Notes under the pieces: generated by a model | Seen by the model: only the letters and a program-made list of their open reading frames with translations | What the model was told of the DNA's origin: nothing | Database searches by the model: none | Position numbers and translations under genes: made by a program | Part shown: in pieces, positions 9,762 through 19,196 of the stretch | Numbering within the stretch: position 1 is the stretch's first letter | How the letters are laid out: the number at the start of each line of letters is the position of its first letter | Source: Pseudomonas gessardii | GTDB taxonomy: Bacteria; Pseudomonadota; Gammaproteobacteria; Pseudomonadales; Pseudomonadaceae | DNA: 64,000 nt | NCBI RefSeq assembly: GCF_001983165.1 | Contig: NZ_MNPU01000009.1 | Coordinates: 1-64,000, forward strand | Direction: 5' to 3'

Positions 9762-10409
9762 ATGACTACCCAGCGTCACTACTCGCCGATTGACCGACTG
9801 TTGCTGCAAGCCGACACCGCCATGCGTACGTTGCTGCCCTTCAGCGGCCAGCCGTATCGCCCATCACCGGCCATCGTGCAACCCGAAGCACAAATGAGCG
9901 AGACGGATACCCGGCATGTCGCTGGCCTGATGCGTATCAACCATACCGGTGAAGTCTGTGCCCAGGCGCTGTACCAGGGCCAGGCCCTGACCGCCAAGCT
10001 GCCGCAAGTGCGCGCAGCCATGGAGCATGCGGCCGAGGAAGAAATCGACCACCTGGCCTGGTGCGAGCAACGTATCCGCCAGTTGGGCAGCCACCCCAGT
10101 GTGCTGAACCCGCTGTTTTATGGGCTGTCGTTTGGTATCGGTGCCGCTGCTGGCTTGATCAGCGACAAGGTCAGCCTGGGTTTTGTCGCCGCCACCGAAC
10201 ATCAGGTGTGCAAGCACCTGGATGAGCATCTGGAACAACTGCCGGCCGCGGACGAAAAATCCCGGGCGATTCTTGAGCAGATGCGTATCGATGAAGAGCA
10301 GCACGCAGAAAGCGCGCTGGATGCCGGCGGTTTCCGCTTCCCGGCGCCAGTGAGGTTTGGCATGAGCCTGATGGCCAAGGTCATGACCAAGAGCACCTAC
10401 CGAATCTGA
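9762..10409 (+). CDS. coq7: Demethoxyubiquinone hydroxylase Coq7
   Basis: Di-iron monooxygenase that hydroxylates the demethoxyubiquinol ring in ubiquinone synthesis, peripherally membrane-attached. In the 215-residue product the iron ligands can be seen in two repeats: HTGEVCAQ, then EEEIDHLAW, then ATEHQVC and [10 protein letters not shown] good Shine-Dalgarno (GGAGG) precedes the ATG. It is convergent with the OsmC-type gene, with a shared terminator in the 56-base gap. Confidence 0.93.
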   Translation: MTTQRHYSPIDRLLLQADTAMRTLLPFSGQPYRPSPAIVQPEAQMSETDTRHVAGLMRINHTGEVCAQALYQGQALTAKLPQVRAAMEHAAEEEIDHLAWCEQRIRQLGSHPSVLNPLFYGLSFGIGAAAGLISDKVSLGFVAATEHQVCKHLDEHLEQLPAADEKSRAILEQMRIDEEQHAESALDAGGFRFPAPVRFGMSLMAKVMTKSTYRI

Positions 10410-10414
10410 ACTGC

Positions 10415-10448
10415 AAAAAAGGGCGCTTGCAAAGCGCCCTTTCTTTTT
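10415..10448. terminator. Bidirectional terminator between coq7 and the OsmC gene
   Basis: AAAGGGCGCTT and AAGCGCCCTTT arms around a 3-base loop, with an A6 run on the left and a T-rich run on the right, placed between convergent genes. Confidence 0.9.
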
Positions 10449-10465
10449 GCCAGCAGGTCCTGTGA

Positions 10466-10888
10466 TCAACCCAACTCAATGATCTCGTAATCATGAGTAA
10501 TGGCCACACCGGCCGCGCCGAGCATGATCGAGGCCGAGCAGTACTTCTGCGCCGACAGTTCGATGGCCCGCTTGACCTGCGCTTCCTTCAGCGCACGCCC
10601 CTTGACCACAAAATGCATATGGATCTTGGTGAATACCTTCGGGTCTTCAGTCGCGCGCTCGGCCTCCAGAAAGGCTTCGCAGCTTTCCACTGCCTGGCGC
10701 GACTTCTTCAGGATACTGACCACATCGAAGTTGCTGCAGCCACCCACGCCGAGCAGGAGCATTTCCATGGGACGTACCCCCAGATTGCGGCCACCGGCTT
10801 CTGGCGGGCCGTCCATGACCACCACATGACCACTGCCCGACTCACCGAGGAACATGGCTTCGCCCGCCCATTGGATGCGTGCCTTCAT
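10466..10888 (-). CDS. OsmC-family protein
   Basis: Predicted OsmC/Ohr-fold protein of 140 residues, of the YhfA-like branch. Visible features are [29 protein letters not shown], in two overlapping stretches around residues 33-62, with the single conserved cysteine in GGCSNFD, and a second family cysteine in KYCSASIML near residue 119. Both cysteines are where thiol-peroxidase-active members have them, but a substrate is not known. Divergent from vfr. Confidence 0.83.
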   Translation of the reverse strand: MKARIQWAGEAMFLGESGSGHVVVMDGPPEAGGRNLGVRPMEMLLLGVGGCSNFDVVSILKKSRQAVESCEAFLEAERATEDPKVFTKIHMHFVVKGRALKEAQVKRAIELSAQKYCSASIMLGAAGVAITHDYEIIELG

Positions 10889-11123
10889 CGCCCAGACTCC
10901 ACTGCTAAAAAAGGGGCGTCAGCTTATCACAGGCCCCCGCGAGCGCAGTGTTCTGCCGGAACACGATCAACAGTGGGCGTTGATAGGTAAATTCCCTGAT
11001 CGAGTCAGAATGTGTCTGTTAAGCTGGCGCCAAATCAATGGCGCATTGCCATCCACTGGATGGACCTCGCTCGATAAAAAATACACGTCCAACCACACCG
11101 TGCAGTCTTTTCGGGATACAACC

Positions 11124-11771
11124 ATGGTTGCTATTACCCCCCCCACACCCAAGATCAAGAACCTCGATAAGTTGCTGACCCATTGTCAGCGTCGGCGCTA
11201 TCCGGCCAAGCAGAACATCATCTGCGCCGGGGAACGCTCGGAAACCCTGTTCTTTATTATCAAAGGTTCAGTCACGATCCTGATCGAGGATGAAGACGGC
11301 CGCGAAATGATCATCGCCTACCTCAATACCGGTGATTTTTTCGGGGAGCTGGGCCTGTTTGAGCAAGCCGGGAAAGAACAGGAACGCAGCGCCTGGGTAA
11401 GGGCCAAGATCGAGTGCGAGGTCGCAGAAATCAGCTACACGAAGTTTCGCGAGCTGGCCCAACAGGACCCCGACATCCTCTACGCCCTGAGCGGCCAGAT
11501 TGCCCAGCGCTTGCGCAACACCACGCGCAAAGTCGGCGACCTGGCGTTCTTCGACGTCACCGGGCGCGTGGCCCGCTGCCTGCTGGAACTGTGCAAGCAG
11601 CCCGATGCCATGACCCATCCCGACGGCATGCAGATCAAGGTCACTCGCCAGGAGATCGGGCGGATCGTCGGTTGTTCGCGGGAGATGGTCGGTCGAGTGC
11701 TCAAGGATCTGGAAGAGCGCAACCTGGTGCACGTCAAAGGCAAGACGATGGTAGTGTTCGGTACTCGCTAG
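11124..11771 (+). CDS. vfr: Cyclic-AMP receptor protein Vfr
   Basis: CRP-family transcription regulator of 215 residues. The cyclic-nucleotide domain contains [11 protein letters not shown] and the cAMP-contacting [10 protein letters not shown]; the C-terminal winged helix has [20 protein letters not shown] as recognition element. Sequence is very close to the P. aeruginosa virulence regulator Vfr as I remember it. The start at 11124 gives MVAITPP; the open frame reaches back to 10854 but that part overlaps the OsmC gene's start region. The vfr stop shares its bases with the stop of the convergent lipoate-ligase-like gene (palindrome CTAG). Confidence 0.95.
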   Translation: MVAITPPTPKIKNLDKLLTHCQRRRYPAKQNIICAGERSETLFFIIKGSVTILIEDEDGREMIIAYLNTGDFFGELGLFEQAGKEQERSAWVRAKIECEVAEISYTKFRELAQQDPDILYALSGQIAQRLRNTTRKVGDLAFFDVTGRVARCLLELCKQPDAMTHPDGMQIKVTRQEIGRIVGCSREMVGRVLKDLEERNLVHVKGKTMVVFGTR

Positions 11772-12463
11772 GGCGCAAAGACCTGCGCCAGCATCTGCCG
11801 GTATAAACCGTCGAGGCGGCTGATGGCATCCGGCGCAGCAAAAGCTTCATGCAAGGCGATATGGCTGTCGGCGCGCACCCGCTGCTCCAGGCCGCACGCC
11901 TGATTGAAGCGGTTGACCGCCGCAATCAGTTCCTCGCGATGGTTATCCAGCAACAGCGCGCCATGCACCAGGCCCACCGGGCGCCCACCACTCTGGCGCC
12001 AGCGCTGGGCCGTACCGACCATCTTGCGCCCGTCGAGGTTGACGTTATAGCGGCCATCGCAAAAGGCCCCGTCGATTTCGCCCACGGAGGCATCGCCACC
12101 CAATTCGGTCAGCAGGTCACAGATGGGTTGGCACAGACGCAAGTAGCCGGTTTCAATCCGGCCCTGGTCGCCCTCACTGCGCGGCGGTGCGTAGACCAGG
12201 GCGATATTGACCGTGGCGCTCGATTGCGGCACCGGTTCACCGCCGGTTTCCCGCAACAACACCGGCCAACCGTGGGCGGCCGATACCTGGCTCGCCGCTT
12301 CAAACGCAGGCAAGCGGCTCAGGCGACGAGGCATCACCAGTGCCTGGTCGCTGGGTTGCCAGAACAGCAGGCCGAAGGATTGCTCACCCGCGCAGACGGC
12401 AGCCAGCAAGTCCTGCTCGGCGGCAAGGCCTGCTTCAACGGTCATCGCTACGGGCTGAGTCAT
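11768..12463 (-). CDS. Lipoate-protein ligase A-like protein
   Basis: Member of the biotin/lipoate protein ligase fold, 231 residues. Recognisable parts are [13 protein letters not shown] (the family's RRxTGGG region, altered to TGGEP), [17 protein letters not shown] (lysine-containing active-site segment) and LVHGALLL. The first region departs from the LplA consensus, so true lipoyl transfer is uncertain; an octanoyl/lipoyl-handling or other acyl role is possible. The start at 12463 is preceded by a GA-rich Shine-Dalgarno (GAGAGG). Upstream frame to 12625 runs through REP sequence and is not coding. Confidence 0.75.
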   Translation of the reverse strand: MTQPVAMTVEAGLAAEQDLLAAVCAGEQSFGLLFWQPSDQALVMPRRLSRLPAFEAASQVSAAHGWPVLLRETGGEPVPQSSATVNIALVYAPPRSEGDQGRIETGYLRLCQPICDLLTELGGDASVGEIDGAFCDGRYNVNLDGRKMVGTAQRWRQSGGRPVGLVHGALLLDNHREELIAAVNRFNQACGLEQRVRADSHIALHEAFAAPDAISRLDGLYRQMLAQVFAP

Positions 12464-12499
12464 GCAACACCTACCTCTCGGAATAAACACAAAACCAAA

Positions 12500-12604
12500 T
12501 GTGGGAGCTGGCTTGCCTGCGATAGCGGACTGCCAGTCAACGCATTGGCGACTGATACATTCGCTATCGCAGGCAAGCCAGCTCCCACACAAGCCAGCTC
12601 CCAA
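12500..12604. repeat. REPIN (inverted REP pair) upstream of the lipoate-ligase-like gene
   Basis: Two REP arms in inverted orientation (GTGGGAGCTGGCTTGCCTGC at the left, its complement ending near 12589) around a short spacer, followed by a partial extra arm (AAGCCAGCTCCCA, 12591-12603). It fills the gap between trpC's end and the lipoate-ligase-like gene's start. Confidence 0.92.
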
Positions 12605-12621
12605 AGTGAGCCCCTTTTGGA

Positions 12622-13458
12622 TCAATCCAGCGTCGAACCACTGACCGGCAGGCCACGCTCCGGGAAAAACAGGCGCTGCAACTCCGCCCCAGGATTCTCC
12701 GCACGCATAAAGGTCTCGCCGACCAGGAACGAGTAGACGTCGCTGATTTCCATCAACTCCACATCCGCGCGATTGACGATCCCGCTCTCGGTAATCACCA
12801 GGCGGTCGCGGGGAATGCGCGGCAGCAGATCCAGGGTGGTTTCCAGGTTGACTTCAAAGGTGTGCAGATTGCGGTTATTGACTCCCACCAGCCGTGTATC
12901 GAGGGTTTTCAACGCACGCTCCAGTTCGTCACCGTCGTGGACTTCGACCAGTACATCCAGGCCCACGCCTTTGGCAACTGCCGCCAGCTCGGCCATCTGC
13001 CCGTCGTCCAACGCCGACACGATCAGCAACACACAATCCGCGCCCAACGCCCGCGCCTCGACGATCTGGTACGGGTCGATCATGAAGTCCTTGCGGATCA
13101 CCGGCAACTTGCACGCGGCGCGGGCTTGTTGCAGGTAAGCGTCGGAGCCCTGGAAGTAGTCGATGTCGGTGAGCACCGAAAGGCAAGTCGCCCCGCCCTT
13201 CTCATAGCTGGCAGCAATCTCTGCTGGCACGAAGTGCTCGCGGATCACGCCTTTGCTCGGCGAGGCCTTTTTGATCTCGGCGATCACCGCTGGCTGCTTG
13301 AGCTTGGCCTGGGTGATCAGGGCATTGGCAAAACCGCGGGGTGCATCGGCGCTTTTTGCCAGGCTTTCCAACTCGGCCAGGCTCACCCGTGCGCGGCGTT
13401 CGGCCACTTCTTCAACTTTGCGGGCGAGGATGTTTTCCAGAACTGTTGGCACGCTCAT
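12622..13458 (-). CDS. trpC: Indole-3-glycerol phosphate synthase
   Basis: Cytoplasmic (beta/alpha)8-barrel enzyme converting CdRP to indole-3-glycerol phosphate in tryptophan synthesis. The 278-residue, monofunctional protein shows the family's [12 protein letters not shown] near residue 60, [20 protein letters not shown] and ITESGI. It overlaps the end of trpD by 4 bases (ATGA), indicating translational coupling. It is the last gene of trpGDC. Confidence 0.97.
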   Translation of the reverse strand: MSVPTVLENILARKVEEVAERRARVSLAELESLAKSADAPRGFANALITQAKLKQPAVIAEIKKASPSKGVIREHFVPAEIAASYEKGGATCLSVLTDIDYFQGSDAYLQQARAACKLPVIRKDFMIDPYQIVEARALGADCVLLIVSALDDGQMAELAAVAKGVGLDVLVEVHDGDELERALKTLDTRLVGVNNRNLHTFEVNLETTLDLLPRIPRDRLVITESGIVNRADVELMEISDVYSFLVGETFMRAENPGAELQRLFFPERGLPVSGSTLD

Positions 13459-14504
13459 CCTTCATTCTCCATCTTGAATACGGCCGTGAATGCTCCCAGC
13501 TCTTCGAGCTTTTCGCGAGCCAGACCCGTATGCAGCGCATCGTGGGCCAAGGCGACACCTTCTGTAAGACTATAGGCGTGATCGGCTGCATAAAGTGCCG
13601 CGCCAGCATTCAGAACAATCATCTCGGCCGCTTTCTGGCCGTTTTCGGTCTTGCGACGCCCCAGGGCATCGCGAATCAATTCCAGGGACGCCGCCGGGCT
13701 GTCCACCGCCAGGCCATGCAGGCTCTGGCTCTTCATGCCGAGGTCTTCTGGCTCGACCCAGTATTCGGTGACCTGATCGTTCTTCAACTCGGCCACAAAG
13801 GTCGGGGCCGCCAGGCTGAACTCGTCCAGGCCATCCTTGGAGTGCACCACCAGCACATGCTTGCTGCCCAGGCGCTGCAGAACTTCGGCCAATGGCCGGC
13901 ACAGCGCCTGGCTGAACACGCCCACCACCTGATGTTTCACACCGGCCGGATTCGTAAGCGGGCCAAGCATGTTGAACAGGGTGCGCAAGCCCAGGTCCTT
14001 GCGCGGGCCGGCGGCGTGCTTCATCGCCCCATGGTGGGACTGGGCAAACATAAAGCCGATGCCGACGTTGTCGATGCAGCGCGCCACCTGCACCGGTGTC
14101 AGGTTCAGGTAGATCCCGGCCGCTTCCAGCAGGTCGGCACTGCCGCTCTTGCCGGAGACGGCACGGTTGCCGTGCTTGGCCACGGTGCAGCCGGCAGCCG
14201 CCACCACGAAGGAGGACGCCGTCGAGACGTTGAAAATATTCGCACCATCGCCGCCGGTGCCAACCACATCGACCACACCGTCGAGGGTCTTGAGCTCGAC
14301 CTTGTCCGCCAGTTCACGCATCACCGAGACGGCGCCGACGATTTCGTCGATGCTCTCGCTCTTCATACGCATGGCCATCATAAAGGCGCCAATCTGCGCA
14401 TCGGTGCATTGGCCGGTCATGATTTCGCGCATGACATCGCTCATTTCAGCGGTGCTCAGGTCCAGATGGCCGACGATACGGCTCAGGGCAGTCTTGATAT
14501 CCAT
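13455..14504 (-). CDS. trpD: Anthranilate phosphoribosyltransferase
   Basis: Transfers phosphoribose from PRPP to anthranilate. The 349-residue product has the PRPP-binding [15 protein letters not shown] motif near residues 82-96, [18 protein letters not shown] just after it, and GPLTNPAG. It lies 9 bases after trpG and overlaps trpC by 4 bases, so trpGDC is one operon. Unlike enteric bacteria, TrpG and TrpD are separate proteins here. Confidence 0.97.
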   Translation of the reverse strand: MDIKTALSRIVGHLDLSTAEMSDVMREIMTGQCTDAQIGAFMMAMRMKSESIDEIVGAVSVMRELADKVELKTLDGVVDVVGTGGDGANIFNVSTASSFVVAAAGCTVAKHGNRAVSGKSGSADLLEAAGIYLNLTPVQVARCIDNVGIGFMFAQSHHGAMKHAAGPRKDLGLRTLFNMLGPLTNPAGVKHQVVGVFSQALCRPLAEVLQRLGSKHVLVVHSKDGLDEFSLAAPTFVAELKNDQVTEYWVEPEDLGMKSQSLHGLAVDSPAASLELIRDALGRRKTENGQKAAEMIVLNAGAALYAADHAYSLTEGVALAHDALHTGLAREKLEELGAFTAVFKMENEG

Positions 14505-14513
14505 GGAAAGTCC

Positions 14514-15107
14514 TTAGCGCGTGCCGCCGCTCTGCTTGAGAAAGTTGGCGAACAGCTCGTAGCCCTGCTCGGTCAGGATTGATTCGGGGTGAAACTGCAC
14601 CCCTTCGACATTCAGTGTCTTGTGCCGCAGGCCCATGATCTCGTCGACCGAGCCGTCTTCCAGCTGGGTCCAGGCCGTCAGTTCCAGGCACTCGGGCAAG
14701 GTCTGGCGCTTGACTACCAGTGAGTGGTAACGGGTCACCGTCACCGGCAGGTTCAGGCCCTGGAACACGCCCTGATCATTATGGAACACCGGGCTGGTCT
14801 TGCCGTGCATCACCTGGCGGGCGCGCACCACGTCGCCACCAAACGCCTGGCCGATGGACTGGTGGCCCAGGCAAACCCCGAGAATCGGCAGCTTGCCGGC
14901 AAAAAAGCGGATGGCGTCCAGGGAGATGCCCGCTTCGGTCGGCGTGCAGGGGCCGGGGGAAACCACGATGCGCTCAGGATTCAGGGCGGCAATCTGCGCC
15001 ACTGTCATTTCATCGTTGCGCACCACCTTGACCTCGGCACCAAGCTCGCCCAGGTATTGCACAACGTTGTAGGTAAAGGAGTCGTAGTTATCAATCATCA
15101 GCAACAT
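14514..15107 (-). CDS. trpG: Anthranilate synthase, glutamine amidotransferase subunit
   Basis: Supplies ammonia from glutamine to TrpE. The 197-residue class I amidotransferase shows [14 protein letters not shown] at the start, oxyanion loop [11 protein letters not shown], nucleophile cysteine in [11 protein letters not shown] near residue 79, and the histidine/glutamate pair in [11 protein letters not shown] near 172. It is the first gene of trpGDC, 166 bases downstream of a 14-codon leader peptide rich in Trp and Arg. Confidence 0.97.
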   Translation of the reverse strand: MLLMIDNYDSFTYNVVQYLGELGAEVKVVRNDEMTVAQIAALNPERIVVSPGPCTPTEAGISLDAIRFFAGKLPILGVCLGHQSIGQAFGGDVVRARQVMHGKTSPVFHNDQGVFQGLNLPVTVTRYHSLVVKRQTLPECLELTAWTQLEDGSVDEIMGLRHKTLNVEGVQFHPESILTEQGYELFANFLKQSGGTR

Positions 15108-15273
15108 GTGGGTTCAAACCTCTTGAATTCACTGATTTTGGATGACTGCCTTCCAAGAGCGTGACCCGCTGCCAGACGCACGTTCCGATTGCCGGGGTCA
15201 GCCGGCAAGAGGCGTCGAACAACGGGTGAAGAAGGCAAATCGGTACAGGTCCGGCCGGGCCGGCAGAGAAAAT

Positions 15274-15318
15274 TCAGGCGCGCCAACGCCAACGGGCGTG
15301 TGCCTTGACTACTCGCAT
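15274..15318 (-). CDS. trpGDC leader peptide (14 residues)
   Basis: Short frame MRVVKAHARWRWRA followed by a stop. Two Trp codons lie two codons apart near the end, as in attenuation leader peptides. Its sister upstream of trpE reads [14 protein letters not shown], 10 of 14 positions identical, and this resemblance between two intergenic/3' regions is the strongest evidence. Attenuation of trpE and trpGDC has been reported for P. putida. The open frame continues upstream (to 15474), but only these last 14 codons match. The leader mRNA after the stop contains a hairpin TTGCCGG-N6-CCGGCAA but no clear U-run. Confidence 0.75.
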   Translation of the reverse strand: MRVVKAHARWRWRA

Positions 15319-15370
15319 CAAGAGTTTGCTGATGATCAACACGGGGAGGGTCTCATTCATACGTTCAGGC

Positions 15371-15399
15371 ACAGTAACGTAGCCTCGCCGACGGTGCAA
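15371..15399 (-). promoter_or_regulatory. Candidate trpGDC promoter
   Basis: Minus strand: TTGCAC (15394-15399), 17-base spacer, TACTGT (15371-15376). It would start transcription about 46 bases before the leader peptide start. The interval 15108-15526 between divergent trpG and estA holds only this promoter, the leader peptide and the trailing leader mRNA. Confidence 0.5.
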
Positions 15400-15526
15400 T
15401 ATGGAGCAGCAAATACGGGGGCTATGACCAAGGGTTTGTAGGAAAAAACGATTTTCCCCACAGGGAACTCCCACTACATTGCTAGTGTTTCACTTCCGAT
15501 ACAAAAACAATCACATGGAATGCCCT

Positions 15527-17449
15527 ATGCCCAGACCCTCTTTTGTTGCGCCCCTGACCGGCTGCCTCTTGTCACTGGCCTGCGCACAAGCGTTTGCAGC
15601 GCCTTCACCTTATTCAACCATGGTCGTTTTCGGCGATAGCCTGGCAGACGCGGGCCAGTTTCCCGATGGGGTGTCCGGCGCGACCCTGCGCTTTACCAAC
15701 CGCACCGGCCCTACATTCCAGGGTGACTATGGCCTGGTTTCATCGACCCTGCTGGGCTCGAAACTGGGGGTCGCGCCAAACGACCTGAATGCCTCGACCT
15801 CACCGGTTCGCGCGGTGCAAGGCTTGCCTGACGGCAACAACTGGGCGGTCGGCGGCTACCGTACCGACAACATCCTCGATTCCATCACCCAGGTCTCCAA
15901 CACCGCGATCCCTCCCGGCAATACGGGCGCGGGCACGGTGTTGCGCAGTCGCCAGGGTTATCTGCCCGCAAACGGGGGCCGCGCCGACCCCAATGCGCTG
16001 TATTTTCTGTCCGGTGGCGGTAATGACTTCCTGCAACAACGCGTCCTTAGCCCAGGCCAGGCCGTAGCCGCCGGCGGGCGCCTGGCCGACAGCGCCCAGG
16101 CCCTGCAACAAGCCGGCGCACGCTACATCATGGTGTGGATGCTGCCCGACCTGGGCCTGACACCCGCCATCAACGGCACGCCGCAGCAGGCAGCAACCTC
16201 CGCCCTGAGCACTATTTTCAATCAGGCCCTGGTCCAGCGCCTGTCGCAGATCGATGCCCAGATCATCCCATTGAATATCCCACTGCTGTTGCAGGAGTCC
16301 TTCGCCGACCCGGGCCGATTTGGCCTGGCGACCGGGCAGAACCTGACCGGCACCTGCTTCAGTGGGAACGGCTGCACCGCCAACCCGACCTATGGCATTG
16401 GCGGCACCCAACCGGACCCGACCAAGCTGATCTACAACGACTCGGTCCACCCGACCATTGCCGGGCAACGCTTGATCGCCGACTACGCCTATTCGCTGCT
16501 CGCCGCCCCCTGGGAACTGACCTTGCTGCCAGAGATGGCCCAAGGCACCCTGCGCGCCCATCAGGATGAATTGCGCAACCAATGGCAGGCGGACAACGGC
16601 AACTGGCAGGCCGTTGGCCAATGGCGCGCGATTGTCGCCGGTGGTGGCCAGCGCCTGGACTTCGACGGTCAAGGCCGCTCGGCCAGTGGCGACGGCAGTG
16701 GCTACAACCTGAATGTCGGCACCAGCTATCGCCTCGACGAGAGTTGGCGCGTAGGCGTGGCGGCCGGGCTCTATCGCCAGACGCTCGAAGCCGGCGCCAG
16801 CGACTCGGACTACAAGCTCAACAGCTACATGGGCAGTGCATTCGCGCAATATCAGCACAATCACTGGTGGGCCGATGCCGCGCTGACCGGCGGCCGGCTG
16901 GACTTCGACAGCCTCAAGCGCAAGTTCGCCCTGGGCGTCAGCGAAGGCTCAGAAAAAGGCGACACCGATGGCTGGCTCTGGGCCTTGAGCGGCCGCGTGG
17001 GCTATGACATTGCCGGGGTCGGTAGCGATTGGCACCTGTCACCGTTCATCAGCGCTGACTATGCGCGGGTCGAAGTCGATGGCTACGGGGAAAAAGGCAA
17101 CCGCTCCACCGCGCTGACCTTTGATGATCAGCAGCGCGACTCCAGGCGCCTGGGCGTTGGCCTGCAGGGCAGCTACCGCGTCACCCCGCACACCCAGGTG
17201 TTTGGCGAAGTGGCTCACGAGCATGAGTTCGAGAATGACACCCAAAAGGTGAATATTTCGCTCAACAGCGTGCAGGGGATCGATTTCAAGCTGGACGGCT
17301 ACACGCCTCGCAGCAATTCGGAGCGCTTGAGTCTCGGGGTCAGCCACAAGCTGACTGAGGAACTGGCGTTGCGCGCGGCGTATAACGTTAGGAAGGATGA
17401 CAGCCTGACCCAGCAAGGGGTCAGTGTCGGGGTGAGCCTGGATTTCTAA
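15527..17449 (+). CDS. estA: Autotransporter GDSL esterase EstA
   Basis: Outer-membrane esterase (640 residues) of the type V autotransporter class. Order: signal peptide (about 1-25, ending AQAFAA), GDSL-hydrolase passenger with catalytic Ser in [17 protein letters not shown], and Asp/His in YNDSVHPTI, then a linker and a C-terminal beta-barrel (about 360-640) ending in the outer-membrane sorting residue Phe (SLDF). Very similar to P. aeruginosa EstA, which affects rhamnolipid production, motility and biofilm. The start at 15527 is chosen for a normal signal peptide; an ATG 12 bases upstream is possible. In P. putida the homologue also sits beside trp genes. Confidence 0.94.
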   Translation: MPRPSFVAPLTGCLLSLACAQAFAAPSPYSTMVVFGDSLADAGQFPDGVSGATLRFTNRTGPTFQGDYGLVSSTLLGSKLGVAPNDLNASTSPVRAVQGLPDGNNWAVGGYRTDNILDSITQVSNTAIPPGNTGAGTVLRSRQGYLPANGGRADPNALYFLSGGGNDFLQQRVLSPGQAVAAGGRLADSAQALQQAGARYIMVWMLPDLGLTPAINGTPQQAATSALSTIFNQALVQRLSQIDAQIIPLNIPLLLQESFADPGRFGLATGQNLTGTCFSGNGCTANPTYGIGGTQPDPTKLIYNDSVHPTIAGQRLIADYAYSLLAAPWELTLLPEMAQGTLRAHQDELRNQWQADNGNWQAVGQWRAIVAGGGQRLDFDGQGRSASGDGSGYNLNVGTSYRLDESWRVGVAAGLYRQTLEAGASDSDYKLNSYMGSAFAQYQHNHWWADAALTGGRLDFDSLKRKFALGVSEGSEKGDTDGWLWALSGRVGYDIAGVGSDWHLSPFISADYARVEVDGYGEKGNRSTALTFDDQQRDSRRLGVGLQGSYRVTPHTQVFGEVAHEHEFENDTQKVNISLNSVQGIDFKLDGYTPRSNSERLSLGVSHKLTEELALRAAYNVRKDDSLTQQGVSVGVSLDF

Positions 17450-17477
17450 TACGGCCTTAAAAACAACATAAAACCCA

Positions 17478-17567
17478 TGTGGGAGCGGGCTTGCCCGCGA
17501 TAGCGGTGGTTCAGTCACTGCATCGGTGACTGGCAGACCGCCATCGCGGGCAAGCCCGCTCCCACAC
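17478..17567. repeat. REPIN between estA and trpE
   Basis: Near-perfect inverted REP arms (GTGGGAGCGGGCTTGCCCGC) separated by about 35 bases, in the gap between the convergent ends of estA and trpE. It may also act as a transcription end or mRNA-stabilising structure. Confidence 0.93.
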
Positions 17568-17601
17568 AAGCCCAACCCCACATTTAGATCAGGATCGACC
17601 G

Positions 17602-19083
17602 TCAGTCTTGCGGCGTCTGCTCAGCCAACGCCACCGCACGGAACATCGCCCGGCGCTTGTTCAGGGTTTCTTCCCACTCAAGGGCCGGCACCGAGTCAGC
17701 CACGATCCCGCCGCCCGCCTGCACATGCAGTTCGCCGTCCTTGATCACCGCCGTGCGGATCGCAATGGCGGTGTCCATGTTGCCGTTCCAGGCGAAATAG
17801 CCCACGGCGCCGCCGTAGACACCACGCTTGACCGGCTCCAGTTCGTCGATGATTTCCATCGCGCGGATCTTCGGCGCGCCAGACAAGGTGCCCGCCGGCA
17901 GAATGGCGCGCAGCGCATCCATCGCCGTCAGGCCGGCCTTCAGCTCGCCGGTGACGTTGGACACGATGTGCATCACGTTGGAATAACGCTCGATCACCAT
18001 CTTCTCGGTGAGTTTCACCGAGCCAATTTCCGAAACGCGCCCGGTGTCGTTACGCCCAAGATCGATGAGCATCAAGTGCTCGGCGATTTCCTTGTCGTCC
18101 GACAGCAGGTCTTCTTCAAGCGCCAGGTCGGCCTCTTCGGTCGCGCCACGGGGGCGCGTACCGGCAATCGGGCGCACGGTGATCAGGTTGTCTTCGACGC
18201 GCACCAGCACTTCCGGCGAGCTGCCCACCACGTGGAAGTCGCCAAAGTTGAAGAAGTACATGTACGGCGTCGGGTTGAAACAGCGCAGCGCCCGGTACAG
18301 GTCGATGGGCGCCGCCTTGAAGTCGATGGACATGCGCTGCGACGGCACCACTTGCATGCAGTCACCGGCGAGGATGTATTGCTTGATGGTCTCGACTGCG
18401 CGCTCGTAGTCATCCTGGGTAAAGCTGGAGCGAAACACCGGGTCGGCCGCCGGCGGACGGCTGAGGTCCAGGCCGCGACGCGGGGTGATCGGCTGGCGCA
18501 GCTTGTCCAGCAGGGCTTCGAGGCTGGCCTGGCCTTGCTCGAACGCATCGGCCTGGGCCGGGTCGGCCAGGACGATCGCGTGCATCTTGCCGGCCAGGTT
18601 GTCGAACACCACGACCGCGTCGGACACCATCAGCAGGATGTCCGGCACGCCCAACGGATCGGGGTTCGGGCATTTGCCCAGGCGCTGTTCCACGTAACGT
18701 ACGCAGTCGTAGCCGAAATACCCCACCAGGCCGCCATTAAACCGCGGCAGGCCAGGGATGGTCGGCACGTTGTAGCGCGCCTTGAAATCTTCGACGAAGG
18801 CCAGCGGGTCTTGCACATCGTGGCTTTCGATCTCGACGCCGTCATGGGTGATGCTGACGTGATGGTCGTGCACCCGCAAAACCGTGCGGCACGGCAGGCC
18901 GATGATCGAGTAACGCCCCCACTTCTCGCCGCCCTGCACCGATTCCAGCAGGTAGGAATTGGGCTCGTCGGCCAGTTTCAGGTAGATCGACAGCGGCGTA
19001 TCGAAGTCGGCCAGGGTTTCCCGGGCCATGGGGATGCGGTTGTAGCCGGCAGCGGCCAAACGCAGGAATTCTTCGCGGATCAT
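17602..19083 (-). CDS. trpE: Anthranilate synthase component I
   Basis: Converts chorismate and ammonia (from TrpG) to anthranilate. The 493-residue protein carries the tryptophan-feedback motif LLES near residue 44 and the chorismate-binding core: [32 protein letters not shown], and [13 protein letters not shown]. It is monocistronic here, lies 68 bases after gph, and is preceded by the nested leader peptide described at 19152-19196, so expression is expected to respond to charged tRNA-Trp. Confidence 0.97.
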   Translation of the reverse strand: MIREEFLRLAAAGYNRIPMARETLADFDTPLSIYLKLADEPNSYLLESVQGGEKWGRYSIIGLPCRTVLRVHDHHVSITHDGVEIESHDVQDPLAFVEDFKARYNVPTIPGLPRFNGGLVGYFGYDCVRYVEQRLGKCPNPDPLGVPDILLMVSDAVVVFDNLAGKMHAIVLADPAQADAFEQGQASLEALLDKLRQPITPRRGLDLSRPPAADPVFRSSFTQDDYERAVETIKQYILAGDCMQVVPSQRMSIDFKAAPIDLYRALRCFNPTPYMYFFNFGDFHVVGSSPEVLVRVEDNLITVRPIAGTRPRGATEEADLALEEDLLSDDKEIAEHLMLIDLGRNDTGRVSEIGSVKLTEKMVIERYSNVMHIVSNVTGELKAGLTAMDALRAILPAGTLSGAPKIRAMEIIDELEPVKRGVYGGAVGYFAWNGNMDTAIAIRTAVIKDGELHVQAGGGIVADSVPALEWEETLNKRRAMFRAVALAEQTPQD

Positions 19084-19151
19084 GAGGTGCCTCGTGGCGT
19101 GAGGGTCTAACAGTCAGGTAGGCAAACGTGCCGCAGCGCGGCCAGGATCAG

Positions 19152-19196
19152 TCAGGCGCGCCAACGCCAGCGGGCCAGGGCCTTGATGACTTTCAT
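19152..19196 (-). CDS. trpE leader peptide, nested in frame at the 3' end of gph
   Basis: Internal ATG at 19196 opens [14 protein letters not shown] and ends on the same stop as gph. Two Trp codons separated by one Arg codon match the trpGDC leader almost exactly. A candidate promoter lies 63 bases upstream inside gph. After the stop the leader mRNA can form GCCGC-GCT-GCGGC but shows no U-run before the trpE ATG. Independent translation from the internal ATG is inferred, not shown. Confidence 0.7.
   Translation of the reverse strand: MKVIKALARWRWRA

Noticed and set aside
15319..15474. Upstream part of a 66-codon minus-strand frame ahead of the trpG leader
   Set aside because: Only the final 14 codons match the second leader; the upstream part contains the likely promoter and has no protein character.
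15108..15526. Remnants of a pyocin or phage cluster between trpG and trpE
   Set aside because: No structural, lysis or regulator genes of a tailocin can be seen; the interval is filled by leader sequences and estA.
17608..19110. 500-residue plus-strand frame opposite trpE
   Set aside because: TrpE is unmistakable on the minus strand; this long frame arises from third-position GC bias.
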